Shown: positions 27,546 through 36,980, numbered from the stretch's first letter. The stretch: DNA of 64,000 bases from Erythrobacter colymbi (GCF_002155685.1 NZ_MUYK01000004.1:248001-312000), one strand, 5' to 3'. Notes: generated by a model not told the origin, from the sequence alone. Translations and numbers: made by a program.

Positions 27546-29021
27546 TCACTCGCCGGGCAGCAATTGCGGGCCGATTGTCGCGGTGGCGGGGGGGATGTCA
27601 ACGGTTCTGGTCGATTTCGAAGCAGGTTCGGGATCGCGGTCCCAGTCGTTGATCTTCTTGCGCACCCGCTCGGCATTGATCGTGGGATCGTAGAGCGGCC
27701 CGCCGACATCGAGGTTGAGATCGCGCGCCTCGGCCTTGCCCATCAGCGCGAGCAGGTTGAAGCCCGCGACATAGGCGTTGCGCCGCGCGGTCACGAGCTG
27801 CGCGCGGGCCTGCACCAGTTCCTGCTCGGCGTTCAGAACGTCGAGGATCTGGCGGTTGCCGATCGAGTTCTCGGCGCGCACGCCTTCAAGGCTGAGTTCG
27901 GCGGCTTCGACCGCGGCCTGCGCGCTCTTGATCACGGCGTTGGCGGCCTGCCAGTTGGCATAGGTCGAGCGGGTTTCGGCGATCACCTGGCGCTCCGCCG
28001 CGATCACATCTTCCAGCGCGGCGCTCTCGCGCGCCCCGGCCTGGCGCTGGCGCGCGGCGGGAAGCCCGCCCTGAAACAGCGGAATGGTGATGCGCACACC
28101 GGCGTTGGCTGTCTTCTCGCTCTGCGCGAACTGCGCGGCGACCGGGCCGCCAAGGGTGCCGAAGAAGTCGCTGTATTCGCCGTTCACGAACAGGCCGACC
28201 GTCGGCAGGCGGCCTGCTCCGGCCACCTTGGTGTCGTATCCCGCAGCCTCGGCGCGCTGCTTGGCGGCATCGAGGTTGGGGTTGTTCTCGAGCGCGCTGA
28301 CGATCGCCTCGCCCACGGTGTCCGGCAGGCCGGGGAGCGGCGGCGGGGCCTGAAGCTCGCCCGGCGCCTGTCCGACAAGGCGGATATAGGTCTCGCGCGC
28401 GGTGATGAGGTTGGCCTGCGCGGCCTGAAGATCACCCTCGGCCACCGCCAGACGCGAGCGCGACTGGGCGACGTCGGTGATGGTCAGATCGCCGATCTGG
28501 AAGCGATCGCTGGTCGCCTCGAGGTTGGTGCGCAGCACGTCGACGTTGTTGGTCGCCAGCGCCACCAGCGCTTCGGTCCGCAGCACGTCCATATAGGCGG
28601 CGACGACCTGGCTGAAGATTGCGCTCTCGGTGTTGCGCAGGTCCGCCTGCCCGGCCTCGACCCGCTCGCGCGCGGCGCGGATCCCGTTGCGGATCGATCC
28701 GCCCGAGTAGACCGGCACCAGCAGCTGCGGCGAAATGCTGAGATTGCGCTCGGGCGCGGTGAAGGCGTTGGCCGATTGCTGGATGAACTCGATATGGGTC
28801 GCGGTGACGTTGACCGAGGGGCGGCCCTGCGCACGGCTGATCGCCACGCCTTCATCCGTGGCGCGCTGGTTGTCGCGCGCCGCCTCAAGCGTCGGGTTGG
28901 TGTTGTAGGCAGCCGCCAGCGCCTCGCGCAGGGTATCGGCATGGGCGGGCGCAGCCAGCGCGGTCAGCGCCAGCAGGCTCGCCGATGCGGCCAGCTTGAG
29001 CGAGGTGGGGCGAGCTGTCAC
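27546..29021 (-). CDS. tolC: TolC-family outer membrane efflux protein
   Basis: 491 aa. Signal peptide (LAASASLLALTALAAPAHAD) then two homologous TolC halves with long helices (AAYNTNPTLEAARDNQRATD; LGNNPNLDAAK-like repeats; NRQILDVLNAEQELVQAR). Forms the trimeric outer-membrane channel of type I secretion or RND efflux. The start overlaps the methyltransferase stop by 4 bp (ATGA). No transporter partners are in the window. Confidence 0.93.
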   Translation of the reverse strand: MTARPTSLKLAASASLLALTALAAPAHADTLREALAAAYNTNPTLEAARDNQRATDEGVAISRAQGRPSVNVTATHIEFIQQSANAFTAPERNLSISPQLLVPVYSGGSIRNGIRAARERVEAGQADLRNTESAIFSQVVAAYMDVLRTEALVALATNNVDVLRTNLEATSDRFQIGDLTITDVAQSRSRLAVAEGDLQAAQANLITARETYIRLVGQAPGELQAPPPLPGLPDTVGEAIVSALENNPNLDAAKQRAEAAGYDTKVAGAGRLPTVGLFVNGEYSDFFGTLGGPVAAQFAQSEKTANAGVRITIPLFQGGLPAARQRQAGARESAALEDVIAAERQVIAETRSTYANWQAANAVIKSAQAAVEAAELSLEGVRAENSIGNRQILDVLNAEQELVQARAQLVTARRNAYVAGFNLLALMGKAEARDLNLDVGGPLYDPTINAERVRKKINDWDRDPEPASKSTRTVDIPPATATIGPQLLPGE

Positions 29022-29620
29022 GCGAAGGTCCAGCGCTTGGGCGCGGCGAAGGCGGCGAGCACGGGGATGCCGAGATCCTCGACCGGCTGGAGGTTGACCT
29101 GCCCGGCGATCTTGCGGCCCGCGGCAAGGCGCGTGACCTGGCGCAGCACGAGGCCGGTGACGATCCGCCCGTCATCGGCGAGCGCCGCTGCAAGGCCATC
29201 GGGCAGCAGCTCGATCGCGCCGTCGATCACGACGAGGTCATATTCCCCTGCGCCGTTAAGCGCGGCCGCATCGGCGGCGGAGACTTCGGTCACGCTCGCC
29301 ACCAGCGGGGCAAGCAGCGCGGCGAGGTAGCCCGTGCCGCCGCTCACCACCAGCACGCGGTCGGCAGGGGCAGGCGCGGCTTCGAGCAGCAGCTTGCCGT
29401 AGAACAGCGGTGCGGCGAGGTGGCCCTCGGCCCCGAGCGAAACCGCGCGGTCGATATAGGCCTGCGCGACCTTTTCGGCGGGCAGGAAGTCCTCGCGCGG
29501 CACGGCGAGCATGCGGGCGAGGACATATTCCTCGTTCACGCCGCTGGTGCGCAGCTGGCTGTCGATCATCGCGCGGCGGGCGATCCGGGTGTCAGGCAGG
29601 GTCGTGGTCATGGTGCTCAT
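29018..29620 (-). CDS. Protein-L-isoaspartate O-methyltransferase-like protein
   Basis: 200 aa, PCMT family: RRAMIDSQLRTSGVNEEYVL, MLAVPREDFLPAEKVAQAYI, VLVVSGGTGYLAALLAPL (SAM loop; SGGTGY for the usual GxGSGY), DLVVIDGAIELLP. The short C-terminal part and altered motif are typical of the shorter alphaproteobacterial relative next to tolC, and activity as a repair methyltransferase is not assured. First gene of the tolC-popZ operon; ATG at 29620. Confidence 0.8.
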   Translation of the reverse strand: MSTMTTTLPDTRIARRAMIDSQLRTSGVNEEYVLARMLAVPREDFLPAEKVAQAYIDRAVSLGAEGHLAAPLFYGKLLLEAAPAPADRVLVVSGGTGYLAALLAPLVASVTEVSAADAAALNGAGEYDLVVIDGAIELLPDGLAAALADDGRIVTGLVLRQVTRLAAGRKIAGQVNLQPVEDLGIPVLAAFAAPKRWTFA

Positions 29621-29633
29621 CGTCTCTTGGGTA

Positions 29634-29664
29634 ACTGTATTGGATGCATAATACAGTCCGTCAA
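29634..29664 (-). promoter_or_regulatory. Operator-like palindrome over the pcm-tolC promoter
   Basis: ACTGTATT (29634-29641) and AATACAGT (29650-29657) are a perfect 8-bp inverted repeat with an 8-bp spacer, 14 bp upstream of the first ATG. On the minus strand a -35-like TTGACG (29659-29664) abuts it and a -10-like TATTAT lies inside it, so a bound dimer would block RNA polymerase. The shape suggests a TetR-type repressor; the regulator is not identified. Confidence 0.6.
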
Positions 29665-29824
29665 CCCTCTCCTTAAACGCAGCGCTGCGTGCTTCCAAGG
29701 CTTTTGCCCATGATCCGCGCCGGCAAGGCCTGACGATTTTACGCCTTTGACCACGCCCGAGCTGGGGCTTAGGGGAGCGCCAAACCCTGTGGGGTTCAAT
29801 TCGACTTAGTGAGGGATGGCTTCG

Positions 29825-31240
29825 ATGAGTGACATGACGACGGGCAGCGGTGAGGTGCGGATCGAGACCGATTCGCTCGGCGAGGTGGCGGTTCCGGCCA
29901 ACATGCACTGGGGCGCGCAGACCCAGCGCTCGATCGTCAACTTCCCCATCGGCGGCGAGAAGATGCCCCCCGCCCTCGTCCGCGCGCTGGGCGTGCAGAA
30001 GCTCTCGGCGGCCAAGGCGAACATGAAGCTCGGCGTGCTCGATGCCGGAATCGGCGAGGCGATTGTCCAGGCCGCGCGCGAGGTGATCGACGGGACGCTG
30101 GCCGACCAGTTCCCGCTGGTGGTGTGGCAGACCGGCTCGGGCACCCAGTCGAACATGAACGCCAACGAGGTGATCGCGAGCCGCGCGAACGAGATCCTTA
30201 CCGGCAAGAAGGGCGGCAAGACCCCCGTCCATCCCAACGACCACTGCAACATGGGCCAGTCATCGAACGACACCTTCCCCACCGCGATGCACATCGCCGC
30301 GGCGAGCGAGGCGCTCGATCACCTGCTGCCCGCGCTCAAGAAGCTCCACGGCGCGCTCGATGCCAAGGCGAAGGAATTCGCCGATATCGTCAAGATCGGC
30401 CGCACCCACTTGCAGGATGCGACCCCGATGACGCTGGGGCAGGAGTTCTCGGGCTACGCGCAGCAGGTCGCCTATGGCATCGCCCGCGTCGAGGCGGCGC
30501 TCCCCCGCGTGCTCGAACTGGCGCAGGGCGGCACCGCCGTGGGCACCGGGATCAACGCCAAAGTCGGCTTCGACACCGCCTTTGCCGCCGAAGTCGCCGC
30601 CGAGACCGGCCATGCGTTCGTCACCGCGCCCAACAAGTTCGAAGCGCTCGCCGCGCATGACGCGATGGTGGAGATCTCGGGCGCGCTTAACGTGCTCGCG
30701 GTCAGCCTGATGAAGATCGCCAACGACATCCGCCTGCTGGGCTCCGGCCCGCGCTCGGGCCTCGGCGAGCTGTCGCTCCCCGCCAACGAGCCTGGTTCCT
30801 CGATCATGCCGGGCAAGGTCAACCCGACCCAGTGCGAGGCGATGACGATGGTCTGCGCGCAGGTGATGGGCAACAATGTCGCGGTGACGGTGGCTGGATC
30901 GCACGGGCATCTCGAGCTCAACGTCTTCAAGCCCGTCATTATCTACAACGTGCTCCAGTCGATGAAGCTGATCGGAGACGCGAGCCATGCCTTCACCGAC
31001 AATTGCGTCGTCGGGATCGAGGCGAACACCACCCGCATCACTCAGCTCCTCAACGAAAGCCTGATGCTGGTGACCGCGCTCAACCCCCACATCGGCTACG
31101 ACAACGCGGCGAAGATCGCCAAGAAGGCCCATGCCGAAGGGACCACTCTGAAGGCCGCCGCGCTTGAGCTGGGCCTCCTGACGGAGGAGCAGTTCGCACA
31201 GTGGGTTGTGCCCTCGGACATGATCAAACCCCGCGATTGA
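29825..31240 (+). CDS. fumC: Class II fumarate hydratase FumC
   Basis: 471 aa; reversible hydration of fumarate in the TCA cycle, iron-independent. [34 protein letters not shown] and the lyase signature [13 protein letters not shown] are all intact. ATG 29825 is chosen because GAGGGATGG is well spaced before it; ATG 29816 overlaps that site. Confidence 0.97.
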   Translation: MSDMTTGSGEVRIETDSLGEVAVPANMHWGAQTQRSIVNFPIGGEKMPPALVRALGVQKLSAAKANMKLGVLDAGIGEAIVQAAREVIDGTLADQFPLVVWQTGSGTQSNMNANEVIASRANEILTGKKGGKTPVHPNDHCNMGQSSNDTFPTAMHIAAASEALDHLLPALKKLHGALDAKAKEFADIVKIGRTHLQDATPMTLGQEFSGYAQQVAYGIARVEAALPRVLELAQGGTAVGTGINAKVGFDTAFAAEVAAETGHAFVTAPNKFEALAAHDAMVEISGALNVLAVSLMKIANDIRLLGSGPRSGLGELSLPANEPGSSIMPGKVNPTQCEAMTMVCAQVMGNNVAVTVAGSHGHLELNVFKPVIIYNVLQSMKLIGDASHAFTDNCVVGIEANTTRITQLLNESLMLVTALNPHIGYDNAAKIAKKAHAEGTTLKAAALELGLLTEEQFAQWVVPSDMIKPRD

Positions 31241-31247
31241 GGTTTTG

Positions 31248-31352
31248 CGGCCACCTTCGGTGGCGCATACCCCCCGCCCCGCCTCCCCACCCGGCCACCA
31301 TAACATAGTGGTACTATTGGTGGCCGGGTGGGGAGGCGGGGCGGGGGGTATG
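31248..31352. repeat. Large GC-rich palindromic repeat, copy A
   Basis: A perfect 35-bp inverted repeat (31266-31300 with 31318-31352) encloses a 17-nt loop that itself contains ATAGT-GGT-ACTAT (31305-31317). Upstream, GCGGCCACCTTCGGTGGCGC (31248-31267) is the near-complement of a segment at 33635-33655 of copy B. It lies 26 bp after the fumC stop and could fold into a very stable hairpin; no T tract. Confidence 0.9.
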
Positions 31353-31495
31353 CATCGCGCGCTAGCGCGATCGCGAACAACCCTCGTCGATCCTGAACGG
31401 CTGTTCATCGTTCGACCAAGAGGAGTCACCGCCCGACAACACGCGCCCCGCCCGGTAGCCATTGCCGGGCGGCGGCGGTATTGCTGATCGCCGAA

Positions 31496-32737
31496 ATGAC
31501 GATCAATCCCCATAGCGAGGCTGCCCCGGGCGAGCCCACCGCGACCGTGTCGTTCCGCACGGTGCTGTTCTCGATGGTGGTGCTGTGGGCGACCTATTTC
31601 GTCCTCACCACCTTCCGATCCCTCGTGATGGACTTCGGCCTCCAGTTCGAGCTCGGCTGGCGGCGGCTGGTCGTCACCGGCGCGGGCGTGCTGCTGACGC
31701 TGGTGCTGTGGTTGCTGCTGCGGCTATTCGATGCCCGTGCGCTGTGGATCAAGATCTCCGCTGCGATCGCGCTCGCGCTGCCGGTCGCGCTCGCCATCGG
31801 GCAGGTCAACTACCTCGTCTTCAAGGACATGTCCTCGGCGATGGAGCAGGCCTATGCCCAGAAGAACAACATCAACCTGCGCCGCGACGAGAGCGGCAAC
31901 CTGCTGGTCGATGTGCCGGTGCAGCCGGGCGAGAGCGCCGCACCCGGTGCGCCGGGGGGCACGCGCTCGGTGATCATCGAGCCGGCCGAGACCTACACCG
32001 ATTTCTGGCGCAAGCTGCTCGACGTGGCGCTGGGCCGCTACTTCCTGCTGCTCGCCTGGGCCTCGACCTATTTCGCCCTGCTCGCAGGCGTGCAGGCGCG
32101 CGCGTCGCAGCGGCGCGAGGAGCAGTTCCGCTCGGCCGCCAAGGCCGCCGAGCTGCGCTCGCTGCGCTATCAGGTGAACCCGCATTTCCTGTTCAACACC
32201 CTGAATTCGCTCTCCGCGCTGGTGATGACCGGCAAGACCGACAGCGCCGAAATGATGATCCAGACGATCAGCCGCTTCTACCGCCACTCGCTCGCCACCG
32301 AGCCGACTGCGGATGTCAGCTTGCGTGACGAGTTCGATCTCCAGAAGCTCTATCTCGATATCGAGGCGGTGCGCTTCCCCACGCGGCTGGTGACGGTGTT
32401 CGACCTGCCGGGCGATCTGGAAGAATGCCGCGTGCCGGGGATGATCCTGCAGCCGCTGGTCGAGAATTCGGTCAAATACGCCGTCTCCCCCGTGTCTCGC
32501 CCTGTCACCATCACCCTCGCCGCGCGCGAGGAGTTCGACCGGCTGGTGATCACCGTCGGCGACGATGGCCCGGGCGTGCCGCAGGGCACCACCCACGGCT
32601 TCGGCATCGGCCTCGCCAATGTCCGCGACCGGCTGGAGGCCCGTTTCGGCCCCGACATCGGCTTCTCCTCCGCCCCCGTGCCGGGCGGATACTGCACCGA
32701 AATCCGTATCCCCCTGTCGAGACCCCGCCATGCCTGA
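31496..32737 (+). CDS. LytS/YehU-type sensor histidine kinase
   Basis: 413 aa. Several N-terminal membrane helices (VLFSMVVLWATYFVLTTF; GAGVLLTLVLWLLLRLF; a third near residue 95; YFLLLAWASTYFALLAGV near 190), then a His_kinase domain with phospho-acceptor His in LRYQVNPHFLFNTLNSL and an HATPase_c with LQPLVENSVKYAV and GIGLANVRDRLEARFG. The ATG at 31496 replaces a TTG 15 bp earlier. Overlaps the response-regulator start by 8 bp. Signal unknown. Confidence 0.92.
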   Translation: MTINPHSEAAPGEPTATVSFRTVLFSMVVLWATYFVLTTFRSLVMDFGLQFELGWRRLVVTGAGVLLTLVLWLLLRLFDARALWIKISAAIALALPVALAIGQVNYLVFKDMSSAMEQAYAQKNNINLRRDESGNLLVDVPVQPGESAAPGAPGGTRSVIIEPAETYTDFWRKLLDVALGRYFLLLAWASTYFALLAGVQARASQRREEQFRSAAKAAELRSLRYQVNPHFLFNTLNSLSALVMTGKTDSAEMMIQTISRFYRHSLATEPTADVSLRDEFDLQKLYLDIEAVRFPTRLVTVFDLPGDLEECRVPGMILQPLVENSVKYAVSPVSRPVTITLAAREEFDRLVITVGDDGPGVPQGTTHGFGIGLANVRDRLEARFGPDIGFSSAPVPGGYCTEIRIPLSRPRHA

Positions 32738-33488
32738 GACCGACATCGAAACCACCGCGCTGCGCACCCTGATCGTCGATGACGAGCCGCTCGCCGTCGA
32801 ACGCGTGCAGGTGATCTGCGCCGAAATCCCCGCCGTCCGCGTGGTCGGCACCGCCAGCGACGGCGCCGCCGCGCTGCGCCTTGCCGAGAAGCTCGAGCCC
32901 GATCTGGTGCTGCTCGACATGACCATGCCCGAACTTGACGGCCTCGGCGTCGCGCGCCACTTCGCCGCGCAGCCGCAGGCGCCGGTTGTGATCTTCGTCA
33001 CCGCGCATGATCATTTCGCAGTCGAGGCCTTCGATCTCGAAGCGGTCGACTATGTGCTGAAGCCCGTCTCGGCCGACCGGCTGGAGCGCGCGATCGAACG
33101 CGCGGTCGCCCGCCGCGGCCAGCGCCGGCAGAAGGCGGGCCGCTATCTCGACGAGCTGTGGGTGCCGCACCGCTCCGAGCTGCTGCGCATCGCGGTGAGC
33201 GAGGTCCACCAGATCGACGCCGAGCGCGATTACGTGCGCCTGCACGTGGGCGGCGGTGCGGAGGGTGGGCGGTCGTATCTGCTGCTCCAGACCATCGCGG
33301 GCCTCGAAGAGCGGCTCGATCCCGAACAGTTCATCCGCATCCACCGCTCGACCATCCTGCGCCGCGACCACATTCGCGGCCTGCGCCACGATGGCCTCGG
33401 CGTCTGGTCGGCAGAGCTGGTGAACGGCGAGGCGCTCCGCATCGGCCGAACCTATCTCGCCCGCGTCAAGGCGATGGCCGGTAGGTGA
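32730..33488 (+). CDS. LytTR-family response regulator
   Basis: 252 aa. Receiver domain: TLIVDDEPLAVERV, phospho-Asp in LVLLDMTMPELDG (about residue 64), FVTAHDHFAVEAF and the Lys in DYVLKPV. C-terminal LytTR DNA-binding domain: IDAERDYVRLHV, EQFIRIHRSTILRRDHI, and LRIGRTYLARVK. Partner of the preceding kinase. Confidence 0.94.
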   Translation: MPETDIETTALRTLIVDDEPLAVERVQVICAEIPAVRVVGTASDGAAALRLAEKLEPDLVLLDMTMPELDGLGVARHFAAQPQAPVVIFVTAHDHFAVEAFDLEAVDYVLKPVSADRLERAIERAVARRGQRRQKAGRYLDELWVPHRSELLRIAVSEVHQIDAERDYVRLHVGGGAEGGRSYLLLQTIAGLEERLDPEQFIRIHRSTILRRDHIRGLRHDGLGVWSAELVNGEALRIGRTYLARVKAMAGR

Positions 33489-33514
33489 TTTGCGCTAACC
33501 GCTGACCTTCTGCA

Positions 33515-33656
33515 CCGCCTCCCCACCTGGCCACCATACCGCAATGGTATTCTTGGTGGCCGGGTGGGGAGGCGGGGCGGGAGGTCTGCGTTTCGCGCCA
33601 GCGAAACCGCTAAACAAGGACTCGCGGGAGGTCTGCGCCACCGAAGGAGGCCGCCA
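33515..33656. repeat. GC-rich palindromic repeat, copy B
   Basis: 22-bp arms (33515-33536 and 33554-33575, one mismatch) share the core of copy A (CCGCCTCCCCAC.TGGCCACCA). Downstream, TGCGCCACCGAAGGAGGCC (33635-33653) is the counterpart, reverse-complemented, of the segment ahead of copy A. The two copies thus bracket the two-component operon. Confidence 0.8.
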
Positions 33657-33657
33657 G

Positions 33658-33700
33658 AAAAAACGGCCCGAACCCCAGGGACTGGAGGGGTTCGGGCCGT
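33658..33700 (-). terminator. Rho-independent terminator of the UrcA gene
   Basis: 14-bp perfect stem (33663-33676 with 33687-33700), 10-nt loop, and six A on the plus strand at 33658-33663, giving a U6 tract for minus-strand transcripts. It lies 45 bp past the UrcA stop. Confidence 0.88.
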
Positions 33701-33745
33701 CGGCCCCGCGCGTTGAGGTAGGCGCGGGGCAAGCGTGCGCGCGAT

Positions 33746-34084
33746 TCAGCCGCCGCGCGCTTCGCCATTCGTGAGGGCCGCGATCTGCTGCTTCGCATCG
33801 GCGCGGGCCTGGGCGAGGCAGTTGCGGGCTTCCTGATCCATGATGCGGGTGCCGGTCTGGAAGTTGGTCTTGCGGCAGACCGAGCGCACGGCCTTCTCGA
33901 CGCGCTTGTCGAGCGTGCGCTGGCCGGCGGCGGTGCCGAGGTCGAGATCGGCGACGGGGACCGAAATGATCATCCGGTCGATCGGGCCGCGGGCCTCGGT
34001 GCCGGCGAAAGCGGGGGTGATGGCCGCACCGGCCAGACCGGTGGCAGCAAGAGCATGGACGAGAGTCTTCGCAAGGGGGTTCAT
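33746..34084 (-). CDS. UrcA family protein
   Basis: 112 aa secreted protein. Signal peptide MNPLAKTLVHALAATGLAGA; mature part ISVPVADLDLGTAAGQRTLD with a pair of cysteines (VCRKT, NCLAQA), the UrcA pattern common in sphingomonads. ATG at 34084 follows GGAGGAATTGCC. Function of the family is unknown. Confidence 0.88.
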   Translation of the reverse strand: MNPLAKTLVHALAATGLAGAAITPAFAGTEARGPIDRMIISVPVADLDLGTAAGQRTLDKRVEKAVRSVCRKTNFQTGTRIMDQEARNCLAQARADAKQQIAALTNGEARGG

Positions 34085-34248
34085 GGCAATTCCTCCAATA
34101 TTGCAGGAGCTTGCGATCGGGCGGGGGCCGATCCGGGGGATACCGTGTGTCCTGCTGAAACCCGGGATACGCCCCTCTCCCGGGGCCTGCATCACAAGGT
34201 CGATCAACCCTCGTCCGGCCGTCGACCGGCGAAGCGGCTGCATGACCA

Positions 34249-34584
34249 ATGGCGCGAAACGCGGGACAAATGGCGGTTTCCAATCGACGGGCGCAGCGCC
34301 ATATTGCGGCGATGGGTCTGGCCACCGCGATCATCTTCCTGCTGGGAATCGCCAATTTCGCGATCAACGGCGCGGTGTTCGCGGGCGGCCACCCGCTGTT
34401 TGCCCGGCTGCCCGCCGCCAGCCAGACCCTCGGCCGCCGCGCCGCGCTGGTGAGCGAGTTCGCGGTGCTGTTCTTCGCGCTGCTGCTCTCGGTGAAGGGC
34501 TGGCCGGGCTATGCCTGGGCCTACGCAGTCTACACCGGGGTCAATGCGGCTGCGGCATGGCTTATTCTGAACGGCAAGGTATAG
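34249..34584 (+). CDS. Small integral membrane protein
   Basis: Up to 111 aa with three membrane helices: GLATAIIFLLGIANFAING, ALVSEFAVLFFALLLSV, and YAWAYAVYTGVNAAAAWLIL. Start may be ATG 34249 or 34270. Nine bp upstream of the metallophosphoesterase. No family recognised. Confidence 0.65.
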   Translation: MARNAGQMAVSNRRAQRHIAAMGLATAIIFLLGIANFAINGAVFAGGHPLFARLPAASQTLGRRAALVSEFAVLFFALLLSVKGWPGYAWAYAVYTGVNAAAAWLILNGKV

Positions 34585-34593
34585 GCGCAGTCC

Positions 34594-35361
34594 ATGCCCA
34601 CCCGCCTGTTCCACATCAGCGATGTCCACTTCGGCGTCGAGGATCGCACCGCGCTGGCTGCCCTGGCGGATGCCGTCGCGCTCGAGAAGCCTGCCGCCGT
34701 GGTGTGCACCGGCGATCTCACCCAGCGCGCCAAGCATTCCGAATATGCCGCCGCGCGTGACTGGTTTGCCTCGCTAGGCGTGCCGGTGGTGCTCGAGCCG
34801 GGCAATCACGATATGCCCTATTACAACCCGTGGGAGCGCTTCACCGATCCCTTCCGCCGTTACAACGCGCTGCGCGCCGCGGTGGCGGACGGGTTCGAGA
34901 GCCCCGATGTGGTGCTCGTGCCGCTGCGGACGACGGTGCGCGCGCAGACCCGCTTCCCGTGGAGCGACGGGGTGGTGAAGCCTGCCGCGCTGCGTCCGGC
35001 GGTCGAAGCGATTGCCGCGCTCAAGGACGCAGGCGATCCGCGCACGATCATCGTGCTCGCGCATCACCCGCTGCTGGGGGATGAGGGCAAGGGCGCAAAC
35101 CCCACCATCGGCGGCGACGCCGCCTTCGCGCAGCTGGCCGCGGCTGGGGCCGATGCGGTGATCTCGGGCCATGTCCATGTGCCCTTCGACCAGCACCGCA
35201 CCAGCGGCGGGCACGCGATGCGGATGATCGGCACCGGCACGCTCTCGACCAGGCTGCGGCATGATTCGCCCGCGTGCTGGCGGGTGATCGACTGCGAGCC
35301 GGGCGGCGTGATCGACACGCATCTGCGGCTGATCGGGGTGACGGCCACGCCTGCGTCGTGA
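34594..35361 (+). CDS. Metallophosphoesterase
   Basis: 255 aa calcineurin-like phosphoesterase. Metal motifs in order: HISDVHFG, VCTGDLTQR, EPGNHDMPY, LAHHPLLGDE, ISGHVHVPF. This resembles cyclic nucleotide phosphodiesterases of the CpdA/class III type, but the substrate is not certain. Confidence 0.9.
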   Translation: MPTRLFHISDVHFGVEDRTALAALADAVALEKPAAVVCTGDLTQRAKHSEYAAARDWFASLGVPVVLEPGNHDMPYYNPWERFTDPFRRYNALRAAVADGFESPDVVLVPLRTTVRAQTRFPWSDGVVKPAALRPAVEAIAALKDAGDPRTIIVLAHHPLLGDEGKGANPTIGGDAAFAQLAAAGADAVISGHVHVPFDQHRTSGGHAMRMIGTGTLSTRLRHDSPACWRVIDCEPGGVIDTHLRLIGVTATPAS

Positions 35362-35541
35362 TGCCCCGGTAACCCTACGGGGGTCCGGTTTAACCTTTTC
35401 TCTATTGTCGGCGTTAGGGGTTTGTTCGGGATACTGGCCCGGCAGGCACGGAAAGAGCGTGCGCTAGCGGGCCCTCTCCTGCCCTGCCCTGTTCAACCGG
35501 TGCGCGCCCTGGGCGCGTGCCCGCCTTGTGGGGGAATGGCG

Positions 35542-35739
35542 ATGGATCTGATCAAGTCCGTGACCTTCGGCGCGATCCTCTCGGCGGCGATCGCCCTGGT
35601 GATCGGCTCGCAAGGGACAAGTGCCGGCCCGCTCGCGATCCACCTCGTGGATGTCGCCGATGCGCGGTTCTTCTGGTCGTGGCCGGTGTTCTTCTCCGGC
35701 ACCGGCCTGTGCTTCGGAATGCTGTTGCTGCAACGCTGA
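35542..35739 (+). CDS. Small two-helix membrane protein
   Basis: 65 aa: MDLIKSVTFGAILSAAIALV (helix 1), then FFWSWPVFFSGTGLCFGMLL (helix 2). ATG 35542 is correctly spaced from GGGGGA. Followed 32 bp later by a hairpin terminator. Unknown function. Confidence 0.6.
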   Translation: MDLIKSVTFGAILSAAIALVIGSQGTSAGPLAIHLVDVADARFFWSWPVFFSGTGLCFGMLLLQR

Positions 35740-35771
35740 GGCTCCATCTGGTCGGGGCGCGTTGCCAAAGC

Positions 35772-35805
35772 AAAAGGGCGGCCCCCGCAAGGGAGCCGCC
35801 CTTTT
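35772..35805. terminator. Bidirectional terminator between convergent genes
   Basis: 11-bp stem (AAAAGGGCGGC with GCCGCCCTTTT, 35772-35782/35795-35805), A/T ends on both sides, between the small membrane protein (+) and rpsI (-). Confidence 0.85.
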
Positions 35806-35827
35806 CTGTATCCCTTTCGGGAAGCGC

Positions 35828-36343
35828 TTAGCGCTTCGAGAACTGGAAGCTGCGGCGGGCCTTGGCCTTGCCGTACTTCTTGCGCTCGACCACGCGGCTG
35901 TCGCGGGTGAGGAAGCCGGCCGCCTTGACGGTGCTGCGCAGCTCGGGCTCGTACTTGCTGAGAGCCTGGGCGATGCCGTGCTTCACGGCGCCCGCCTGGC
36001 CCGACAGACCGCCGCCGCGCACGGTGGCGATGACGTCGTACTGGCCGGTGCGGTCGGTGATGGTGAAGGGCTGGTTGATCACGAGACGCAGGGTCGGACG
36101 TGCGAAGTACACTTCCTGATCGCGGCCGTTGACGATGATCTTGCCGGTGCCGGGCTTGACCCACACGCGGGCCACGGCGTCCTTGCGGCGGCCGGTCGCG
36201 TAGGAACGGCCCTGCGCATCGACTTCGCGGTCACGCAGCGGAGCGGTGACGCGGGCGATTTCGGCAGCGTCGCCCTGCGGGGCGTTGCCGGCGATGTCCT
36301 TCAGATCGGCGAGATCCGAGACGGTGGTGGTTTCATCAGCCAT
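35828..36343 (-). CDS. rpsI: 30S ribosomal protein S9
   Basis: 171 aa; the conserved S9 core starts at [16 protein letters not shown] and ends with the basic tail [17 protein letters not shown] that reaches the P site. The ~45-residue acidic N-terminal extension is usual in this group. Start overlaps the rplM stop by 1 bp (TAATG). Confidence 0.98.
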   Translation of the reverse strand: MADETTTVSDLADLKDIAGNAPQGDAAEIARVTAPLRDREVDAQGRSYATGRRKDAVARVWVKPGTGKIIVNGRDQEVYFARPTLRLVINQPFTITDRTGQYDVIATVRGGGLSGQAGAVKHGIAQALSKYEPELRSTVKAAGFLTRDSRVVERKKYGKAKARRSFQFSKR

Positions 36344-36822
36344 TATGCGGCCACCTTGTTCTTGCGGTTCATGGAAGCGACGTCGAGCACCTGCGGCTTC
36401 TGGCCGTCATGCGGGTGTTCGGTGCCGGCATAGAGGTGCAGCGCCTTCATCTGCTTGCGGCCGAGGGGACCGCGCGGAATCATGCGTTCCACGGCCTTTT
36501 CGAGCACGCGCTCGGGGAAACGGCCGCCCAGCACCTTGGCGGGGGTGGTTTCCTTGATGCCGCCGGGGTGGCCGGTGTGCTTGTAATAGACCTTGTCGCC
36601 CATCTTGTTGCCGGTGAACTTCACCTTGTCGACGTTGATGACGATCACGTGATCGCCGCAATCGACGTGCGGGGTGTAGCTCGGCTTGGTCTTGCCGCGC
36701 AGGATGTTGGCGATGATCGAGGCAAGACGACCCACGACGAGACCGTCGGCGTCGATGATGTGCCAGTTCTTTTCGACCTCGGCCGGTTTGATCGACCGGG
36801 TCTGCTTGGTGAGCGCCTTCAT
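36343..36822 (-). CDS. rplM: 50S ribosomal protein L13
   Basis: 159 aa: [54 protein letters not shown]. First gene of the rplM-rpsI operon. Confidence 0.98.
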   Translation of the reverse strand: MKALTKQTRSIKPAEVEKNWHIIDADGLVVGRLASIIANILRGKTKPSYTPHVDCGDHVIVINVDKVKFTGNKMGDKVYYKHTGHPGGIKETTPAKVLGGRFPERVLEKAVERMIPRGPLGRKQMKALHLYAGTEHPHDGQKPQVLDVASMNRKNKVAA

Positions 36823-36936
36823 GGCATGTGTCCTTGGTTCGAAACTGTCTTGCCGAAGAGTGTCCGGGAAGAATCACCCCCCTTGGCCGCAGCCCGGGAG
36901 GAGAAGTGGCGCGCAGATGTCCTCGGGGCCTCGCGA

Positions 36937-36980
36937 AGTCAAGCAAAAGCGCCGTTTTCGGATGCGGTAAAATAATACCG
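36937..36980 (-). promoter_or_regulatory. Candidate promoter elements of rplM-rpsI
   Basis: On the minus strand CTTGACTTCG (-35 TTGACT at 36937-36942), preceded by an AT-rich stretch (GTATTATTTTACC, about 36967-36979) that could act as an UP element. The -10 is not clear. The leader to the rplM start is about 110 nt. Confidence 0.4.

Noticed and set aside
24872..29330. Very long open frames on the plus strand opposite the S9 peptidase, PopZ and TolC genes
   Set aside because: They are antisense shadows in GC-rich DNA: Arg/Gly/His-rich, no domains, and the minus-strand genes have clear families and motifs.
29634..29657. LexA/SOS box at the pcm promoter (CTGTAT...ATACAG)
   Set aside because: The E. 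coli-type SOS box needs CTG-N10-CAG; here the spacing is N16, and alphaproteobacterial LexA uses GTTC-type sites.
31245..31487. Small plus-strand ORF across palindromic copy A (and a related one at 33544)
   Set aside because: The frames arise from the GC-rich repeat; the similar peptides reflect shared repeat DNA, not a gene.
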